DNA of 64,000 bases, taken from assembly GCA_037318855.1 (NCBI GenBank), contig CP134874.1, positions 3,348,598 to 3,412,597 of the forward strand. The letters run 5' to 3'. The position numbers were made by a program, and so were the translations under genes. Under the pieces are notes generated by a model, which was given only the letters and a program-made list of their open reading frames with translations, had not been told where the DNA came from and made no database searches. Positions 37,824-48,300 of this stretch are shown here, piece after piece; position 1 is the stretch's first letter; each line of letters begins with the position of its first letter. The stretch comes from Candidatus Sedimenticola sp. (ex Thyasira tokunagai) (GTDB lineage Bacteria; Pseudomonadota; Gammaproteobacteria; Chromatiales; Chromatiaceae).

Positions 37824-38426
37824 TCAGCGCAGACGCCCCATCCCACCCATACGGCTGAGCAGTGCTTTCTGATCCTCTGTCAGGGTGGTGTTAAGGTTGC
37901 TGATTGCATCAGCCATTACTGTCATATGGCCTGCTCTCTCACGCATCAACTTGACCCGATCTTCAACTGACAGCGACATCATGGCGCCACGCTGCTTTGA
38001 ACGATTCCCCATTGCAGCGGACTTGTTGGCGATCGCTTGTTCAAACACACTCCAGGCAGGCTCCTGTTCGGTGGTAATCTGTAGCTGTGTCTTCAACGCC
38101 TCCAAACGTGTTGCACTGTTTGCACCGGGGCCACCCTGCATACCACCAAATTTATTGCCGCCGCCATGACCATGACGGCCCCTGGTAGCACAACCCGCAC
38201 CTTGGCCCCCATTAGCCCCGTAGCCTTTGGCGGACTGCATTGGGCAGCCTCCCATGCCCGGACCATAACCTTGTGGATTCATCTGCCCATAGCCTTGGCC
38301 CTGCATCGGATTGTTCCGATAACAGTTGCCACCCCAGCCACCCTGAGCCGATACCCATGAGATAGCCGTAAAGGTGATGCCGGTTGCAGCGATGGCCGCG
38401 AGAAGAATTTTACTTGAACGTTTCAT
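37824..38426 (-). CDS. Spy/CpxP-like periplasmic protein with Gly/Met/His/Cys-rich region
   Basis: 200 aa. Signal peptide ending at SWVSA. Residues about 30-100 are rich in Gly, Met, Gln, Cys and His (PMQGQGYGQMNPQGYGPGMG, GRHGHGGGNKFGG), a composition seen in metal-binding proteins. The C-terminal half has the Spy/CpxP helices, with LTEDQKALL as the LTxxQ motif. Such proteins protect the envelope or sense metal and misfolded protein. It is divergent from an OmpR/EnvZ-type pair, a layout like that of cpxP-cpxRA and zraP-zraSR. Regulation by that pair is likely. Confidence 0.82.
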   Translation of the reverse strand: MKRSSKILLAAIAATGITFTAISWVSAQGGWGGNCYRNNPMQGQGYGQMNPQGYGPGMGGCPMQSAKGYGANGGQGAGCATRGRHGHGGGNKFGGMQGGPGANSATRLEALKTQLQITTEQEPAWSVFEQAIANKSAAMGNRSKQRGAMMSLSVEDRVKLMRERAGHMTVMADAISNLNTTLTEDQKALLSRMGGMGRLR

Positions 38427-38493
38427 ATTGTACTCCTTTGGAAATAATCAGCAGCCCGAGTTCTCTCTTGGCCTGTCTATATCAAAGCACCAG

Positions 38494-38563
38494 AATGTAA
38501 CGCTCCGGTTTCAGCAGGGGACATTTTTGTAAGCTAATGTAACCCTGTGACAGCAGTTACATT
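38494..38563. promoter_or_regulatory. TGTAAC repeats in the divergent region (candidate response-regulator sites)
   Basis: AATGTAAC occurs at 38494-38501 and 38536-38543, and its inverse GTTACATT at 38556-38563. The last two form an 8-bp inverted repeat with 12 bases between. A weaker TGTAAG lies at 38528-38533. These fall between the divergent Spy-like gene and the response regulator gene. Confidence 0.45.
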
Positions 38564-38603
38564 GTGCTACAACATCTCTGCTGCATTGAGGTATAACTAA
38601 GGC

Positions 38604-39323
38604 ATGGAAAGAGCACAGCAGATATTGGTTGTCGATGATGACCGGGAGATACTCAAGTTACTGCAGGAGTACCTGGAGCAGAACGGCTACCGGGTGACCA
38701 CCGCCGTCGACGGCAAGGCGATGTGGCGTGAGTTGGAGCACAGCCGCATCGACCTGATCGTCCTCGACCTGATGCTGCCCGGCGATGACGGCCTGGTGCT
38801 CTGCCGTAACCTACGGGTCAAATCACAGATTCCGGTAATTATGCTCACCGCCCGAGGTGATGAGATGGATCGTATACTGGGGCTGGAGATGGGGGCGGAT
38901 GATTACCTGCCAAAACCCTTCAATCCCAGGGAACTACTGGCGCGTATCAAAGTGGTATTGAGACGCACCGTCTCGCTACCTACGGCTATAGAGGATTTGG
39001 AGTTCACTCCACTCAATTTTGCCGGCTGGAAACTTGATCCGGTGAGCCGTCACCTGGAGGCGGAGAGTGGTCTGGTGGTGCCCCTCAGTGGCGCTGAGTA
39101 CCGGCTGTTGCGGGTGCTACTCACTCACCCCAACCGGGTACTCAACCGCGACCAGCTACTGGAACTTACTCAGGGACGGGAGGCAGAGCCCTTTGATCGC
39201 AGCATCGATGTACTGATCAGCCGCCTTCGCCGCCACCTGCATGACGACCCGAAATCACCCGCCATTATCAAGACAGTCCGTGGTCAGGGCTATGTCTTGG
39301 CGGCCAAGGTGACAGCGGCATGA
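38604..39323 (+). CDS. OmpR-family response regulator
   Basis: 239 aa. The receiver domain has the acidic pocket DDD (11-13), the phospho-acceptor Asp55 in LIVLDLMLPGDDG, Thr in MLTARGD and the Lys in YLPKPFNPREL. The C-terminal winged helix (about 135-235) includes LSGAEYRLLRVLLTHPNRVL and DVLISRLRRHLHDD with KTVRGQGYVL. It binds DNA as a dimer after phosphorylation. Its stop overlaps the histidine kinase start by 4 bases (ATGA). Confidence 0.93.
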   Translation: MERAQQILVVDDDREILKLLQEYLEQNGYRVTTAVDGKAMWRELEHSRIDLIVLDLMLPGDDGLVLCRNLRVKSQIPVIMLTARGDEMDRILGLEMGADDYLPKPFNPRELLARIKVVLRRTVSLPTAIEDLEFTPLNFAGWKLDPVSRHLEAESGLVVPLSGAEYRLLRVLLTHPNRVLNRDQLLELTQGREAEPFDRSIDVLISRLRRHLHDDPKSPAIIKTVRGQGYVLAAKVTAA

Positions 39324-40699
39324 GACTGTTGCCCCGCTCCCTGTTTGGACGCTTGGTGCTTATTCTCACCCTTGGGCTGATCCTTACCCAGGTATTGGGT
39401 ACCGCGCTGACGTTTCGGGACCGCCACCGGATACTCAGAGACAACATCGGACTGCAGCTGATCCAACGAATCGCCTCTGTGGTAAACCTTGTGGAAGGGA
39501 TGCCGCCACAGCAGCACCATAAAATCATCACTGCCCTCGACTCTCGTTCACTTCGAATTACCCTTACTCAGGAACCACTACCAACAGAGGGAGGAGCCGA
39601 ACCTGCCCGCCACCTGAAGATGATGTTGGGTCGGGAACTAGAGAGAAGCGCCACCCTCGATGTCACTACCATACCTCTCAGTGAGCACCCTAATCACCAA
39701 CCCCCACCCTGGATGAAGCACAGTCCAGCCCAAGGACGGATGATGCAGCGCTGGATGCCCCGGCGAATGCTCGGTTTCCAGGCCCAGGTTCAACTCTCTA
39801 CCGGGGAGTGGCTCACCTTCCGCCGCCCCCTGCCGGAAGAGAGCCTGATCTGGCCGGTGAAACTCCTTGGCTACCTGCTGATACTACTGATTTCTGTTGC
39901 CGCCCTCTCGCTGCTGGCCGTACGACTCGCCACCCGACCACTCAACACGCTGGCCGAGGCCGCAGATCACCTGGGCAAGGATATCCAGCATCCACCACTG
40001 GATGAGAGCGGCCCACTGGAGGTAAGAAAAGCGGCACAGGCCTTCAACACCATGCAGGGGCGCCTACAACGCTATATCGAGGATAAGAGTCAGATTCTCG
40101 CCGCCATCTCTCATGACCTAAAGACACCGATCACCCGCCTGCGCCTACGCACCGAGATGCTCAATGACGAGGCGTTGAAGAAGAAGTTTTCCGGTGACCT
40201 CGACGCCATGGAAGAGATGGTCATTGCCACCCTCGACTTTATGCGTGGGACAGAGAACAGCGAGAAGGTGGTGCTGGTGGATATCACCGCCCTGCTGGAG
40301 TCGATGAAGAGCGATATGGAGGAGATGGGCTGGCAAGTGACGTTGAAGAATCCCACAGCCGCACCCTACAACGCCCGTCCCCTGGCACTCAAGCGCTGTC
40401 TGGGTAACCTGATAGAGAACGCCGCACGTTATGGGGAGGAGGCGATTATTCATGTCGAGGACAGAGACGACCAGCTGACCATCACCATCACCGACCAGGG
40501 TAGTGATATCTCTGAAGAGGAGCTGGATACGCTCTTCAAGCCTTTCTACCGTGGGGAGAACTCAAGGAGCAGAGAGAGTGGCGGCACCGGACTCGGCCTC
40601 GGCATTGCCCGCAATATCGCCCGCGCCCACGGTGGCGAATTGATTCTGCAACGGGGTGATTCGGGAGGCCTGAAGGCGATTATCACCCTTCCACGCTGA
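39320..40699 (+). CDS. EnvZ-like sensor histidine kinase
   Basis: 459 aa. One helix at the N-terminus (about 10-30, LFGRLVLILTLGLILTQVLG) and a second at about 178-205 enclose a periplasmic sensor region. HAMP follows (LATRPLNTLAEAADHLG). H-box ISHDLKTPITRLRLR with phospho-His265, N-box GNLIENAARYG, and G-boxes ITDQGSD and GTGLGLGIARNIARAHGG. The sensor region has Met and His clusters (HPNHQPPPWMKHSPAQGRMM), a possible metal-sensing feature. This matches the Met/His-rich protein on the other side of the promoter. Confidence 0.93.
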   Translation: MRLLPRSLFGRLVLILTLGLILTQVLGTALTFRDRHRILRDNIGLQLIQRIASVVNLVEGMPPQQHHKIITALDSRSLRITLTQEPLPTEGGAEPARHLKMMLGRELERSATLDVTTIPLSEHPNHQPPPWMKHSPAQGRMMQRWMPRRMLGFQAQVQLSTGEWLTFRRPLPEESLIWPVKLLGYLLILLISVAALSLLAVRLATRPLNTLAEAADHLGKDIQHPPLDESGPLEVRKAAQAFNTMQGRLQRYIEDKSQILAAISHDLKTPITRLRLRTEMLNDEALKKKFSGDLDAMEEMVIATLDFMRGTENSEKVVLVDITALLESMKSDMEEMGWQVTLKNPTAAPYNARPLALKRCLGNLIENAARYGEEAIIHVEDRDDQLTITITDQGSDISEEELDTLFKPFYRGENSRSRESGGTGLGLGIARNIARAHGGELILQRGDSGGLKAIITLPR

Positions 40700-40784
40700 C
40701 TCTTTCAATTTCTCCCGCCCTGGGTGTAGGATGGTCGTGGTCTTTGCAAGAAGCAGATGGCAACAACCCATGGAGGGTCAACTG

Positions 40785-41060
40785 ATGGTAAATCAGGTCG
40801 CTATTATGGTTGGATTAACCCTAACGCTCAGCAACAGCTGGGCCGGAAGCGTGCCTGTTTTTGGCCGGGAAAGCGATAACTTGCTAACCATTGAGCCCAC
40901 TGTAAAAGAGCAGGGCAAACCCACTCTTCCGTACTACTCCCCGCAAAAATTTGACTTTGAAGCACTGCGGAACCTGGAATCCAACTCACAGGAAGGGGAC
41001 ATTGACTTGCTCCTGAATAATCAGGACCAGGAGATAAAAGAGGCTATTGAGGCTCAATAA
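40785..41060 (+). CDS. Small exported protein of unknown function (91 aa)
   Basis: From ATG 40785, which has GGAGGG 9 bases upstream; the frame is open from 40731, but that start lacks a site. A signal peptide (MVNQVAIMVGLTLTLSNSWA) is followed by a short acidic chain. No family recognised. It may form a unit with the next exported protein. Confidence 0.55.
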   Translation: MVNQVAIMVGLTLTLSNSWAGSVPVFGRESDNLLTIEPTVKEQGKPTLPYYSPQKFDFEALRNLESNSQEGDIDLLLNNQDQEIKEAIEAQ

Positions 41061-41119
41061 ATCTGCCCAACTGCCGACAGAGAGTGTACCTACAGACTCA
41101 CTGAGGGGTTCCTGCCATA

Positions 41120-41503
41120 ATGAAAAAGCTGCTCTCACCGCTCTGGTTTCTGCTCTCCCTTCTATCTATAGTCATATCCAGCGGCGCCTATGCCATGGAC
41201 AATGGAGCCCTACCGGACAACATTAACTTTGCCGATGACGACTATGGAAAAACCTGTATCGATCTTGAACAGGAGATGACTACCCTCGTACCACTCACAT
41301 ACGCACGACAATCCGGCTTTTATGAAGATCCCATACGTGGTGCTGCAATCACTGTGGGCACCATGATTTTCCCACTTGCCTATGGTGTGGTCGGCTACCA
41401 GGAGTTTGTCGCTTTTGAAGAGCGAAAAAGTATCGCTTCGGTAGAACAGCGTATAGAAAAGGTCAGGCGGCTAAAGGCGGAAAAGCACTGTTTCGAGAGC
41501 TGA
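41120..41503 (+). CDS. Exported protein of unknown function with one membrane segment (127 aa)
   Basis: 127 aa with a signal peptide (ending SSGAYA) and a second hydrophobic stretch (ITVGTMIFPLAYGVVGYQEF). Two Cys residues, one in KTCIDLEQEM and one near the end (KHCFES), could form a disulfide. The C-terminus is a charged helix (SVEQRIEKVRRLKAEK). No family recognised. 59 bases after the previous small exported gene. Confidence 0.6.
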   Translation: MKKLLSPLWFLLSLLSIVISSGAYAMDNGALPDNINFADDDYGKTCIDLEQEMTTLVPLTYARQSGFYEDPIRGAAITVGTMIFPLAYGVVGYQEFVAFEERKSIASVEQRIEKVRRLKAEKHCFES

Positions 41504-41509
41504 CACCGC

Positions 41510-43846
41510 TTAGGGCAGTGAACGAGCCGCAGCCACCACGGCCTGTCCCAGGGAGATACCGCCATCATTGGCGGGAAGTATACCGGGACTGAGTACTGAC
41601 AGATCTGATTGCCGCAGACGTTGGCTCACCCCTTCCAGCAGCCGCTTGTTCTGAAATACACCACCGGAAAGCACTACCGTCTCCAGCTGCTGTTCATGAC
41701 AGAGATCGATAGCGAGAGAGGCGACCGTTGCTGCCAAACCGTTATGGAAGCGTGCCGATATAGTTGCGGCTGATGCTCCACTCTGGAGATCATCCAACAG
41801 CGCTTGCCACAGAGGCTGCCAAGAGAGCTGTACTCTGCCCTCTTCTATAAGGCGTTCTGCACGATAGCCGGTCACGGCCTCGTCATTCACTGCTGAGGCG
41901 AGCGCTTCCAGTTCGATGGCCGCCTGCCCCTCGTGGCTTACCGATTCACGACAGACACCTACCGCCGCCGCCACCCCGTCAAACAACCGACCACAGGAGG
42001 AGGCTGTGGGTGAGTTGAGGCCACGAGCCAGCATCTGATTGAGATTGGCTACCGGTTTACTCTGGAGATAACGGATCAACTCCAGATCGCCGTAATCGGC
42101 AACAATTTTCTCCCAACCAAACAGCTGCACCAGATAGGCGTAGCTGTTGCGCCAGGGCTCCATCATCGCCTTGGCGCCCCCGATCATCGCCACCGGCTGG
42201 AAACCGGCGAGCCGTGTCGATTCCCTATAGTCGACCTTGAGAAACTCTCCACCCCAGAGCGCACCTTCATCACCATAACCAAGACCGTCCAGGGCGATGC
42301 CAAGTAGTGGGGGTGTATCCAGCGCCAGCCTCTGCTCTGCCATACAGGCGGCGATATGGGCGTGGTGGTGCTGAACCGTCTCCAGCTTCAAGGCCTGCTC
42401 CCCGGCCAGTTTCCTTCCCCACTGACTGGAGAGGTAATCGGGGTGTCGATCAATCGCCACAATCTCCGGCTGGTGATCAAACAGCTGCCGGTAGAGCCCC
42501 AGATTATGGCGGTAGTCCCGATGGGTAGATCCATCCTCCAGGTCACCCATATGCTGGGAGATGATCGCTTCACCGGCTCGCAACAGGCAGAAGCTATTTT
42601 TCAGCTCCCCTCCCATGGCGAGAATCTGAGGCGCAACATCAAAGCCGGGAGGCAGAGCCAGAGGCGCAGGTGCATAGCCACGTGCCCGCCGCAACACCCG
42701 GGGAACCGCATCCATCAGACGCACCACAGAGTCATCCAGCCGATTGACGATATCGCGGTCATGAAGCAGGAGATAGTCTGCGATTTGCCGAAGATGCTGA
42801 CGTGCACCTTCGTTACTAATGACTTGCGGTTCGTCAGAGCTGTTACCAGAGGTGAGTACAATCGGCTGCTCCAGAGCCTGCATAATCAACTGGTGCAGTG
42901 GTGTGTAGGGGAGCATAAAGCCGAGAGTGTTCTGTCCCGGAGCCACTGCATCGGCAACTCTCATCCCGCTACCCTCCAACACGACAATGGGAGCCGCCGG
43001 GCTCTTCAGCAAGCCCGCCTCTTCCCCATTGACGGAGGCAAAGCACCTCACCATCTCCAGATCTCTCGCCATCAGGGCAAATGCCTTGTGATAGCGGCGT
43101 TTCCGCTGCCTCAGCCGCGCCACGACCTTCTGGTTGGTCGCATCGCACGCCAAGTGGATACCGCCAATACCCTTGATCGCCACTATCTCACCCTGTCGGA
43201 GAAGCCTTGCCGTTGCCGCTACAACATCCTCTCCTGCTAGAGCTTTAACTTCTGCACCGTCCGTATCTTCCAGCCAAACCCGGGGCCCGCAATTACCGCA
43301 CGCATTGGGCTGGGCATGGAAACGTCGATCCGCCGGATTGTCATATTCGGACTGACAGACGGGGCACTGGATAAAGGGTGCCATGCTGGTGGTGGCACGG
43401 TCATAGGGGATGGAATGTACGATAGAGAAGCGCGGACCGCAGTGGGTACAGTTGGTAAAGGGGTAACGGTAACGACGGTTATCCGGGTCCATCACCTCCT
43501 GCAAACAAGCTTTACAGCTGGCGGCATCCGGCACCACGCCTGTCTGCACCCGGCCGCCACGGCTTGGGATAATTGAGAAACCGGCATCAACCGGCTGTCG
43601 CTCGAGTGGAGCACGCTCTATCGTATCGATGCGGGAAAGTGGTGGAACCTCTCTTCGCAAACTATCGATAAATTGGTCCAGGGATTGCTCTGTGCCCCAT
43701 GCATGGATCAACACCCCCTCGGCATCATTCCACACTTCACCATCAAGAGCGCAAGCGACTGCAAGACGCCAGACTGTCGGCCTGAAACCGACCCCTTGAA
43801 CCAAGCCCCGTACCCGGATCTGCTCGCCGCGTTGCTGTTCTGTCAT
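41510..43846 (-). CDS. hypF: [NiFe]-hydrogenase maturation carbamoyltransferase HypF
   Basis: 778 aa, full length. Domains in order: acylphosphatase (VQGVGFRP, 16-23), two zinc-finger-like C-x2-C pairs (CKAC...CTHC and CPVC...CGNC, about 110-185), a YrdC/Sua5-like domain (IKGIGGIHLACDATN, to about 385) and a Kae1-like carbamoyltransferase domain (HHHAHIAACMAE, VVLSGGVFQNKRL). HypF makes the carbamoyl that becomes the CN ligand of the hydrogenase active site. No other hyp or hydrogenase gene is in this window. It overlaps cheV by 4 bases. Confidence 0.96.
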   Translation of the reverse strand: MTEQQRGEQIRVRGLVQGVGFRPTVWRLAVACALDGEVWNDAEGVLIHAWGTEQSLDQFIDSLRREVPPLSRIDTIERAPLERQPVDAGFSIIPSRGGRVQTGVVPDAASCKACLQEVMDPDNRRYRYPFTNCTHCGPRFSIVHSIPYDRATTSMAPFIQCPVCQSEYDNPADRRFHAQPNACGNCGPRVWLEDTDGAEVKALAGEDVVAATARLLRQGEIVAIKGIGGIHLACDATNQKVVARLRQRKRRYHKAFALMARDLEMVRCFASVNGEEAGLLKSPAAPIVVLEGSGMRVADAVAPGQNTLGFMLPYTPLHQLIMQALEQPIVLTSGNSSDEPQVISNEGARQHLRQIADYLLLHDRDIVNRLDDSVVRLMDAVPRVLRRARGYAPAPLALPPGFDVAPQILAMGGELKNSFCLLRAGEAIISQHMGDLEDGSTHRDYRHNLGLYRQLFDHQPEIVAIDRHPDYLSSQWGRKLAGEQALKLETVQHHHAHIAACMAEQRLALDTPPLLGIALDGLGYGDEGALWGGEFLKVDYRESTRLAGFQPVAMIGGAKAMMEPWRNSYAYLVQLFGWEKIVADYGDLELIRYLQSKPVANLNQMLARGLNSPTASSCGRLFDGVAAAVGVCRESVSHEGQAAIELEALASAVNDEAVTGYRAERLIEEGRVQLSWQPLWQALLDDLQSGASAATISARFHNGLAATVASLAIDLCHEQQLETVVLSGGVFQNKRLLEGVSQRLRQSDLSVLSPGILPANDGGISLGQAVVAAARSLP

Positions 43847-44754
43847 TGAGCCTTGAGCAGCCCCGTAAGCACCGCCTGCGCCAACTCTTCGGTAACAAAC
43901 TTGGTCAGCATCGCATCTGCACCGCTGGCTGCTGCGTTCTCTTCACTGACCGCCCCGGCCAGGGAGGAGTGGAGTAAAATATAGGTGTCGCTAAAGTCAG
44001 GATTGTTACGGATCTCCCGGGTAAGGGTATAGCCATCCATCCGTGGCATCTCAATATCAGAGATCACCATATCGACAAGACGGCCCTCCCGGTAGAGTGA
44101 CTCCATCATCTCCAGGGCCTCAACACCGTCCCCCGCCGATAGGTTATCTATACCAATCATACCCAGCGTGCTTGATGTCTGGTTTTGCGCCATGTGGGAG
44201 TCATCCACCACCAGCACCAGTTTCTCACTCAAGATCTGTAGCTGCTCTTCATTGAGGCTGACACCGTGCCCAGTACTGTCAGCCGGTGGTGCCACTTCAT
44301 TGAGGACACGCTCCACATCAAGCACTTCCATCAACATATCTTCGAGCTTTACCACCCCGGTAATATAGTTGAAACGCCCAGCCGACTTGGGCACCGCCTT
44401 GATGGCATCCCAGCCAATAGAGATAATCCTGTCAACCTTACTGACAAGAAAGCCCTGTAGCGAACGATTGAATTCGGAGATGATAATTGAGCTCTGGGAG
44501 AGATCTTCATCCCCGGAGGAAGAGAGGCCAATGGCGGCTGAAAGGTCGATAACCGGCAGATTATTGCCACGCAAATTTGCCAACCCTACTACAGCAGGAT
44601 GGGACCCCGGCACACGGTCCAGGGATTGGTAGGGTATCACCTCCCTGATCTTGAGCACGTTGATACCGTAAGTATGCCCTTCCCACAGGCTGAACATCAG
44701 CATCTGCTGCTGAGAACCACTCCCGCCACTTGGCTGACTATTGATTATCGACAT
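43843..44754 (-). CDS. cheV: CheV chemotaxis coupling protein
   Basis: 303 aa. The N-terminal CheW-like domain (about 16-155: MLMFSLWEGHTYGINVLKIR, GLANLRGNNLPVIDLS) is joined to a receiver domain (about 177-300) with Asp184-Asp185, phospho-acceptor Asp233 in ISDIEMPRMDG and Lys in MLTKFVTEE. CheV couples receptors to CheA and adapts the signal by phosphorylation. It overlaps hypF by 4 bases. Its 5' end and leader were partly duplicated near 59.9 kb. Confidence 0.93.
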   Translation of the reverse strand: MSIINSQPSGGSGSQQQMLMFSLWEGHTYGINVLKIREVIPYQSLDRVPGSHPAVVGLANLRGNNLPVIDLSAAIGLSSSGDEDLSQSSIIISEFNRSLQGFLVSKVDRIISIGWDAIKAVPKSAGRFNYITGVVKLEDMLMEVLDVERVLNEVAPPADSTGHGVSLNEEQLQILSEKLVLVVDDSHMAQNQTSSTLGMIGIDNLSAGDGVEALEMMESLYREGRLVDMVISDIEMPRMDGYTLTREIRNNPDFSDTYILLHSSLAGAVSEENAAASGADAMLTKFVTEELAQAVLTGLLKAQ

Positions 44755-44850
44755 CTCTGTTCCAGGATTGGCTGTTGTCCAAACAGGTTAAACCTAAAAA
44801 TCGCAGTTGACCGCTATTCGGGCAAGCTAACTCACTATGGTAATTATAAA

Positions 44851-45021
44851 CTCAAGTTTCGGAGTTCAAATGACGTAAAAGGCTTGGATAGACCAACCTT
44901 CTCCCTCAGGGAGAAGGCCAGGATGAGGGAAATTAGAAGAATCAAAGCGTTAGCTTTTCAACTCCCCTCACCCCAACCCTCTCCCTGAGGGAGAGGGGGC
45001 TAATGAACTCCGAAACTTGAG
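44851..45021. mobile_element. 171-bp MITE copy B
   Basis: The ends CTCAAGTTTCGGAGTTC (44851-44867) and GAACTCCGAAACTTGAG (45005-45021) are perfect 17-bp inverted repeats. The flanks TTATAAA and TTAAAAA are a 7-bp duplication with one mismatch. Same length and internal hairpins as copy A at 3344-3514, in the opposite direction. Confidence 0.75.
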
Positions 45022-45147
45022 TTAAAAAAACAACTTGTTACCCGTTCACCCCCTGGATGAATATAGCTACAGGTTAAAGAATAGCAACGTAGGTCTCAAC
45101 CTGTATACGCTTATCGACCATTCGTGATAAATCATGAGCTGTTATAG

Positions 45148-45307
45148 GAGTCTGCCGGATTTAACGCCATTTGGCTGCAAATCCCTGGATGGCGATCAAC
45201 TCAGCTTATCGAACTCGTTAAATAGGTCCACTATTCGCCTCGCTCGATAAACTGATTTGATTCGCCACCAGTGATTTTCGCTTCAAACGGTTAAACCCGG
45301 CAGACTC
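45148..45307. mobile_element. 160-bp inverted-repeat element with ATAG target duplication
   Basis: GAGTCTGCCGGATTTAAC (45148-45165) and GTTAAACCCGGCAGACTC (45290-45307) are 18-bp inverted repeats with one mismatch. ATAG flanks both sides (45144-45147 and 45308-45311). A shortened relative lies at 60042-60095. Confidence 0.7.
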
Positions 45308-45325
45308 ATAGGTTTTCGACAACCA

Positions 45326-48300
45326 TCACTTGGCCCGTTGAAAATAGAGCGCCACTCCATCATTGTAACCATTGCCAAAACCGAGCAGATTATTACCGAA
45401 AGCATAGCTGCCGGGTTCAAGTTCCAGCTTTACCACCCGACCTATGTTGCCGCCTGGTTTCCCACCTACCCCGGCACCGGCTTGGGCGGCACCGGCCTGA
45501 ACACCAACACCAAAGCGTTTGCCAAGATTTTCAACAAACTTTTTCGACTCTTTGAGAATCTCCTGGTAGTTATCCAGCTCCAGTGAGTAGGCGGATACCG
45601 CCCAGATGGAGGAGCTTATCCCGACCAGACCCCCCACCATATAGCTGGTGGCATCCTGATAGATATCACCGACAAACTTCTCAACCAGTGATCCATGATC
45701 GCCCGTATCCAGAACCGATACCGTCTGGTAGTTGCGGGGATCTATCTCAAGCCAGGCCCAACGTGGTTGATCATTGATAAGTGCCGGTTTGCTGGGGAAG
45801 AGAACCACCCGTTCGGTAGACTCCAGACGCTGTACAACCGTTTCAGGATAACCCCTGGCTTTGAGGTCATCGATAAAGTCACTGCGATTTTCATGGTCGA
45901 TGGCGATCAGCCGGGTATCCTCCGGGCTCTTTTCCCAGAAATCGAAAAGGCCCATCGCCTCCTGCCCTGAGATCGCCCCCACCTCTACTCTTGCTGCAGC
46001 GATGCCGGTAAGGATATTGAATGCATTGGCGGCACGGGGGTCTGGTGCCTGATGAATCTGATTGAAGGGGTAGAGAAGATCCATGGTGGTAACCAGGACA
46101 CTCCCTTCCGCGTCCGCCTTGGAATTTGTCACCAGCAACACCCGCCCTTTCTCTGTCCGTCCCACCACCAGTCCGAGGGTTTCAGCGTAGTTTTTTTCAT
46201 AGGCGCTCTGAGCGGCGATAAAGCGGGCCAGGGTATTGCGTCCATACCAGCGTAGCGTCGAGAGGGTATCGGGTTTACCGATAACCTGCTTGCGTGCCTC
46301 ATCACCGGCCTGCTGCAGTGCCGTTACACTATCCGCCCCAAGATCAGGCAGATTGATACCCAGGGTGTGAAAGACGCCGGTGATATCCACCCCCTTGTCG
46401 AGGAGACGCCGCCGACTGTAGGTCTCATAATCGACGCCAATCTCCAGCACCTCTCCCACCACTTCATACTCGTTGGAATCAATACCCTCGTCAGCGGCAG
46501 TTTTGACGCGACCTGCCGGCCCGTCAACTACTGCCTGATAGACGATACGGCCGTTAACCGCCGCTTTGGTAAAGCCGATATCCACAGCATCACGACTCAG
46601 ATCAGAGAGTTTGATAGAGGTTGAGAGCAGGTCAATCTCCTCAAGCGTTTCACTATCCCCCGCCAACGCATCTGCCAGATCCGCCGTCTGCTGTTGGCGG
46701 TTTTTCCCCTTGGCTTTAACCAATAACCGAACAGAGATATCCGCTTTTTCGGTACTCTCCTCAAGTTCGCTCTGCCCCGGTTTATAGACAACCAGCCCGG
46801 CCAGCTCAGCAGCGTCTTTCATAAAGGGCGCCACCAACACCTGCTCCTTGCCTTTGCTGTTTCTGAACCAGAGCGCAGGAAGTTGATCTTTCTCTACCTG
46901 CTCCACTCCCGCCATTTTGGCCAGGGCCAAACGCCCCTTATCCGTCACTTCGACACTGATGCGTCGTGTCTCAGTACCACTGCGATTAATCACCAGCTCA
47001 GCCACTCTGGCAAAATCGGACTCACTCCCCCAGCCCTGGGTCAACACCGCCTCAGGGCTATAACGTTGCTGCCAGGGGAGTCCGTTCAGCGGCAGCCAGC
47101 TGACGCTGGTGAACTGTTTACTCAGGTCTGACAGGGCCACTATCTTTTTCAGCAGTCGGCCGCCGGGAGAGGTAATGGCCGGAGCCGGTATCTGCTCCCC
47201 CTGTTCCGTCTCTTCACCGAGGTCAACCCGCTTTGACAACAGACTCCCCGGTTTGCGGTAATCCTGCTGCTGACGCTTTACGATCAGCTCACTCACCACC
47301 TCACCAACGCGCTCCCAAAACCAGCTCCCTCCTGCATCCTCTAGGGTGAGCCGTTCCAACAACTCAAGGTTTTCGCTGATGTTGTCGGCCTGAACCGGAT
47401 AGGAGAGTGTGTTTAACAACAGCGATCCCACCTCCCACTCTGTCGCCTCTGTCTCTTCGGGAAGGGCAAAAAAAAGCACGCCCCGGCGCTGCTCTCCATC
47501 CACTACGACGCTTTCACTGTCGAGTCCGTAGGGGAGCAGGTACTCGGCAGCCAGAGGTTCAAGCATGCCGGGGACTATGGAGATGCCGCTTGCAGCAAAG
47601 TTCCCCAGGGTTTTTGTCGGCAGTCGCGCCGCCTCCGCCCACAGTCGTTCAAGGGCCTCCTGTCGACGTGCCGCCTCCTCTGGATCGAAGTTTCTGTTTT
47701 TCAGAACAATCAGATCACCGATCCGGGTGTGGCCCTCACCTTTTTCATCAGCGACCACCACCTCCACGGCAATCAGGCGACTGCCGATGCCTGAGATCTC
47801 ATCAACAGGCCCCGCCTGCAGCACTTTCACTGCCACCCCGTCACCGGCGGCATGGTAATCTTTGATCGGTACGGTTTTGAGTCCACCCTTGTCAACCGGC
47901 ACAGAGACCCCACCACCCGCCACATCCACAATCAACTTTCCTTTCTCACCGGTTTCAGCCAGGGAGCGGGGTATGCGGAAAACAAAACGGACGGGATTGC
48001 GCGCCCCCGGCGTCAACAGGGTTGGCCGGTAAAAACCGAGGGGTATCATTTCAGTTACCCCATGAGGGGCAAAGAAACGACTCCCTTGTGCCGTCGTTAT
48101 GACCAGCTTAAAGCGATCGGCAGGCCGGATATCGAGCAGCGCCTGAACTCGTGAAGTGAAAAGCCCATCGACAATACGAAACAGCGCGCCATCACCCGCC
48201 TCTATCATCTCTATCCGGTCCACATCCCTAACGCCCGTCACCTCCAGTGAAAAAGCATCGGAGAGTTTTACCGGCGCCTCTTGAGGCAGCAACGTAATAG

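Larger units (their letters stand above)
44755..45325. other. 571-bp intergenic region with two mobile repeats
   Basis: Holds the cheV leader (44755-44792), MITE copy B (44851-45021), a stretch similar to 59965-60060 (about 45066-45147) and an inverted-repeat element (45148-45307). No gene is supported. Confidence 0.6.
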
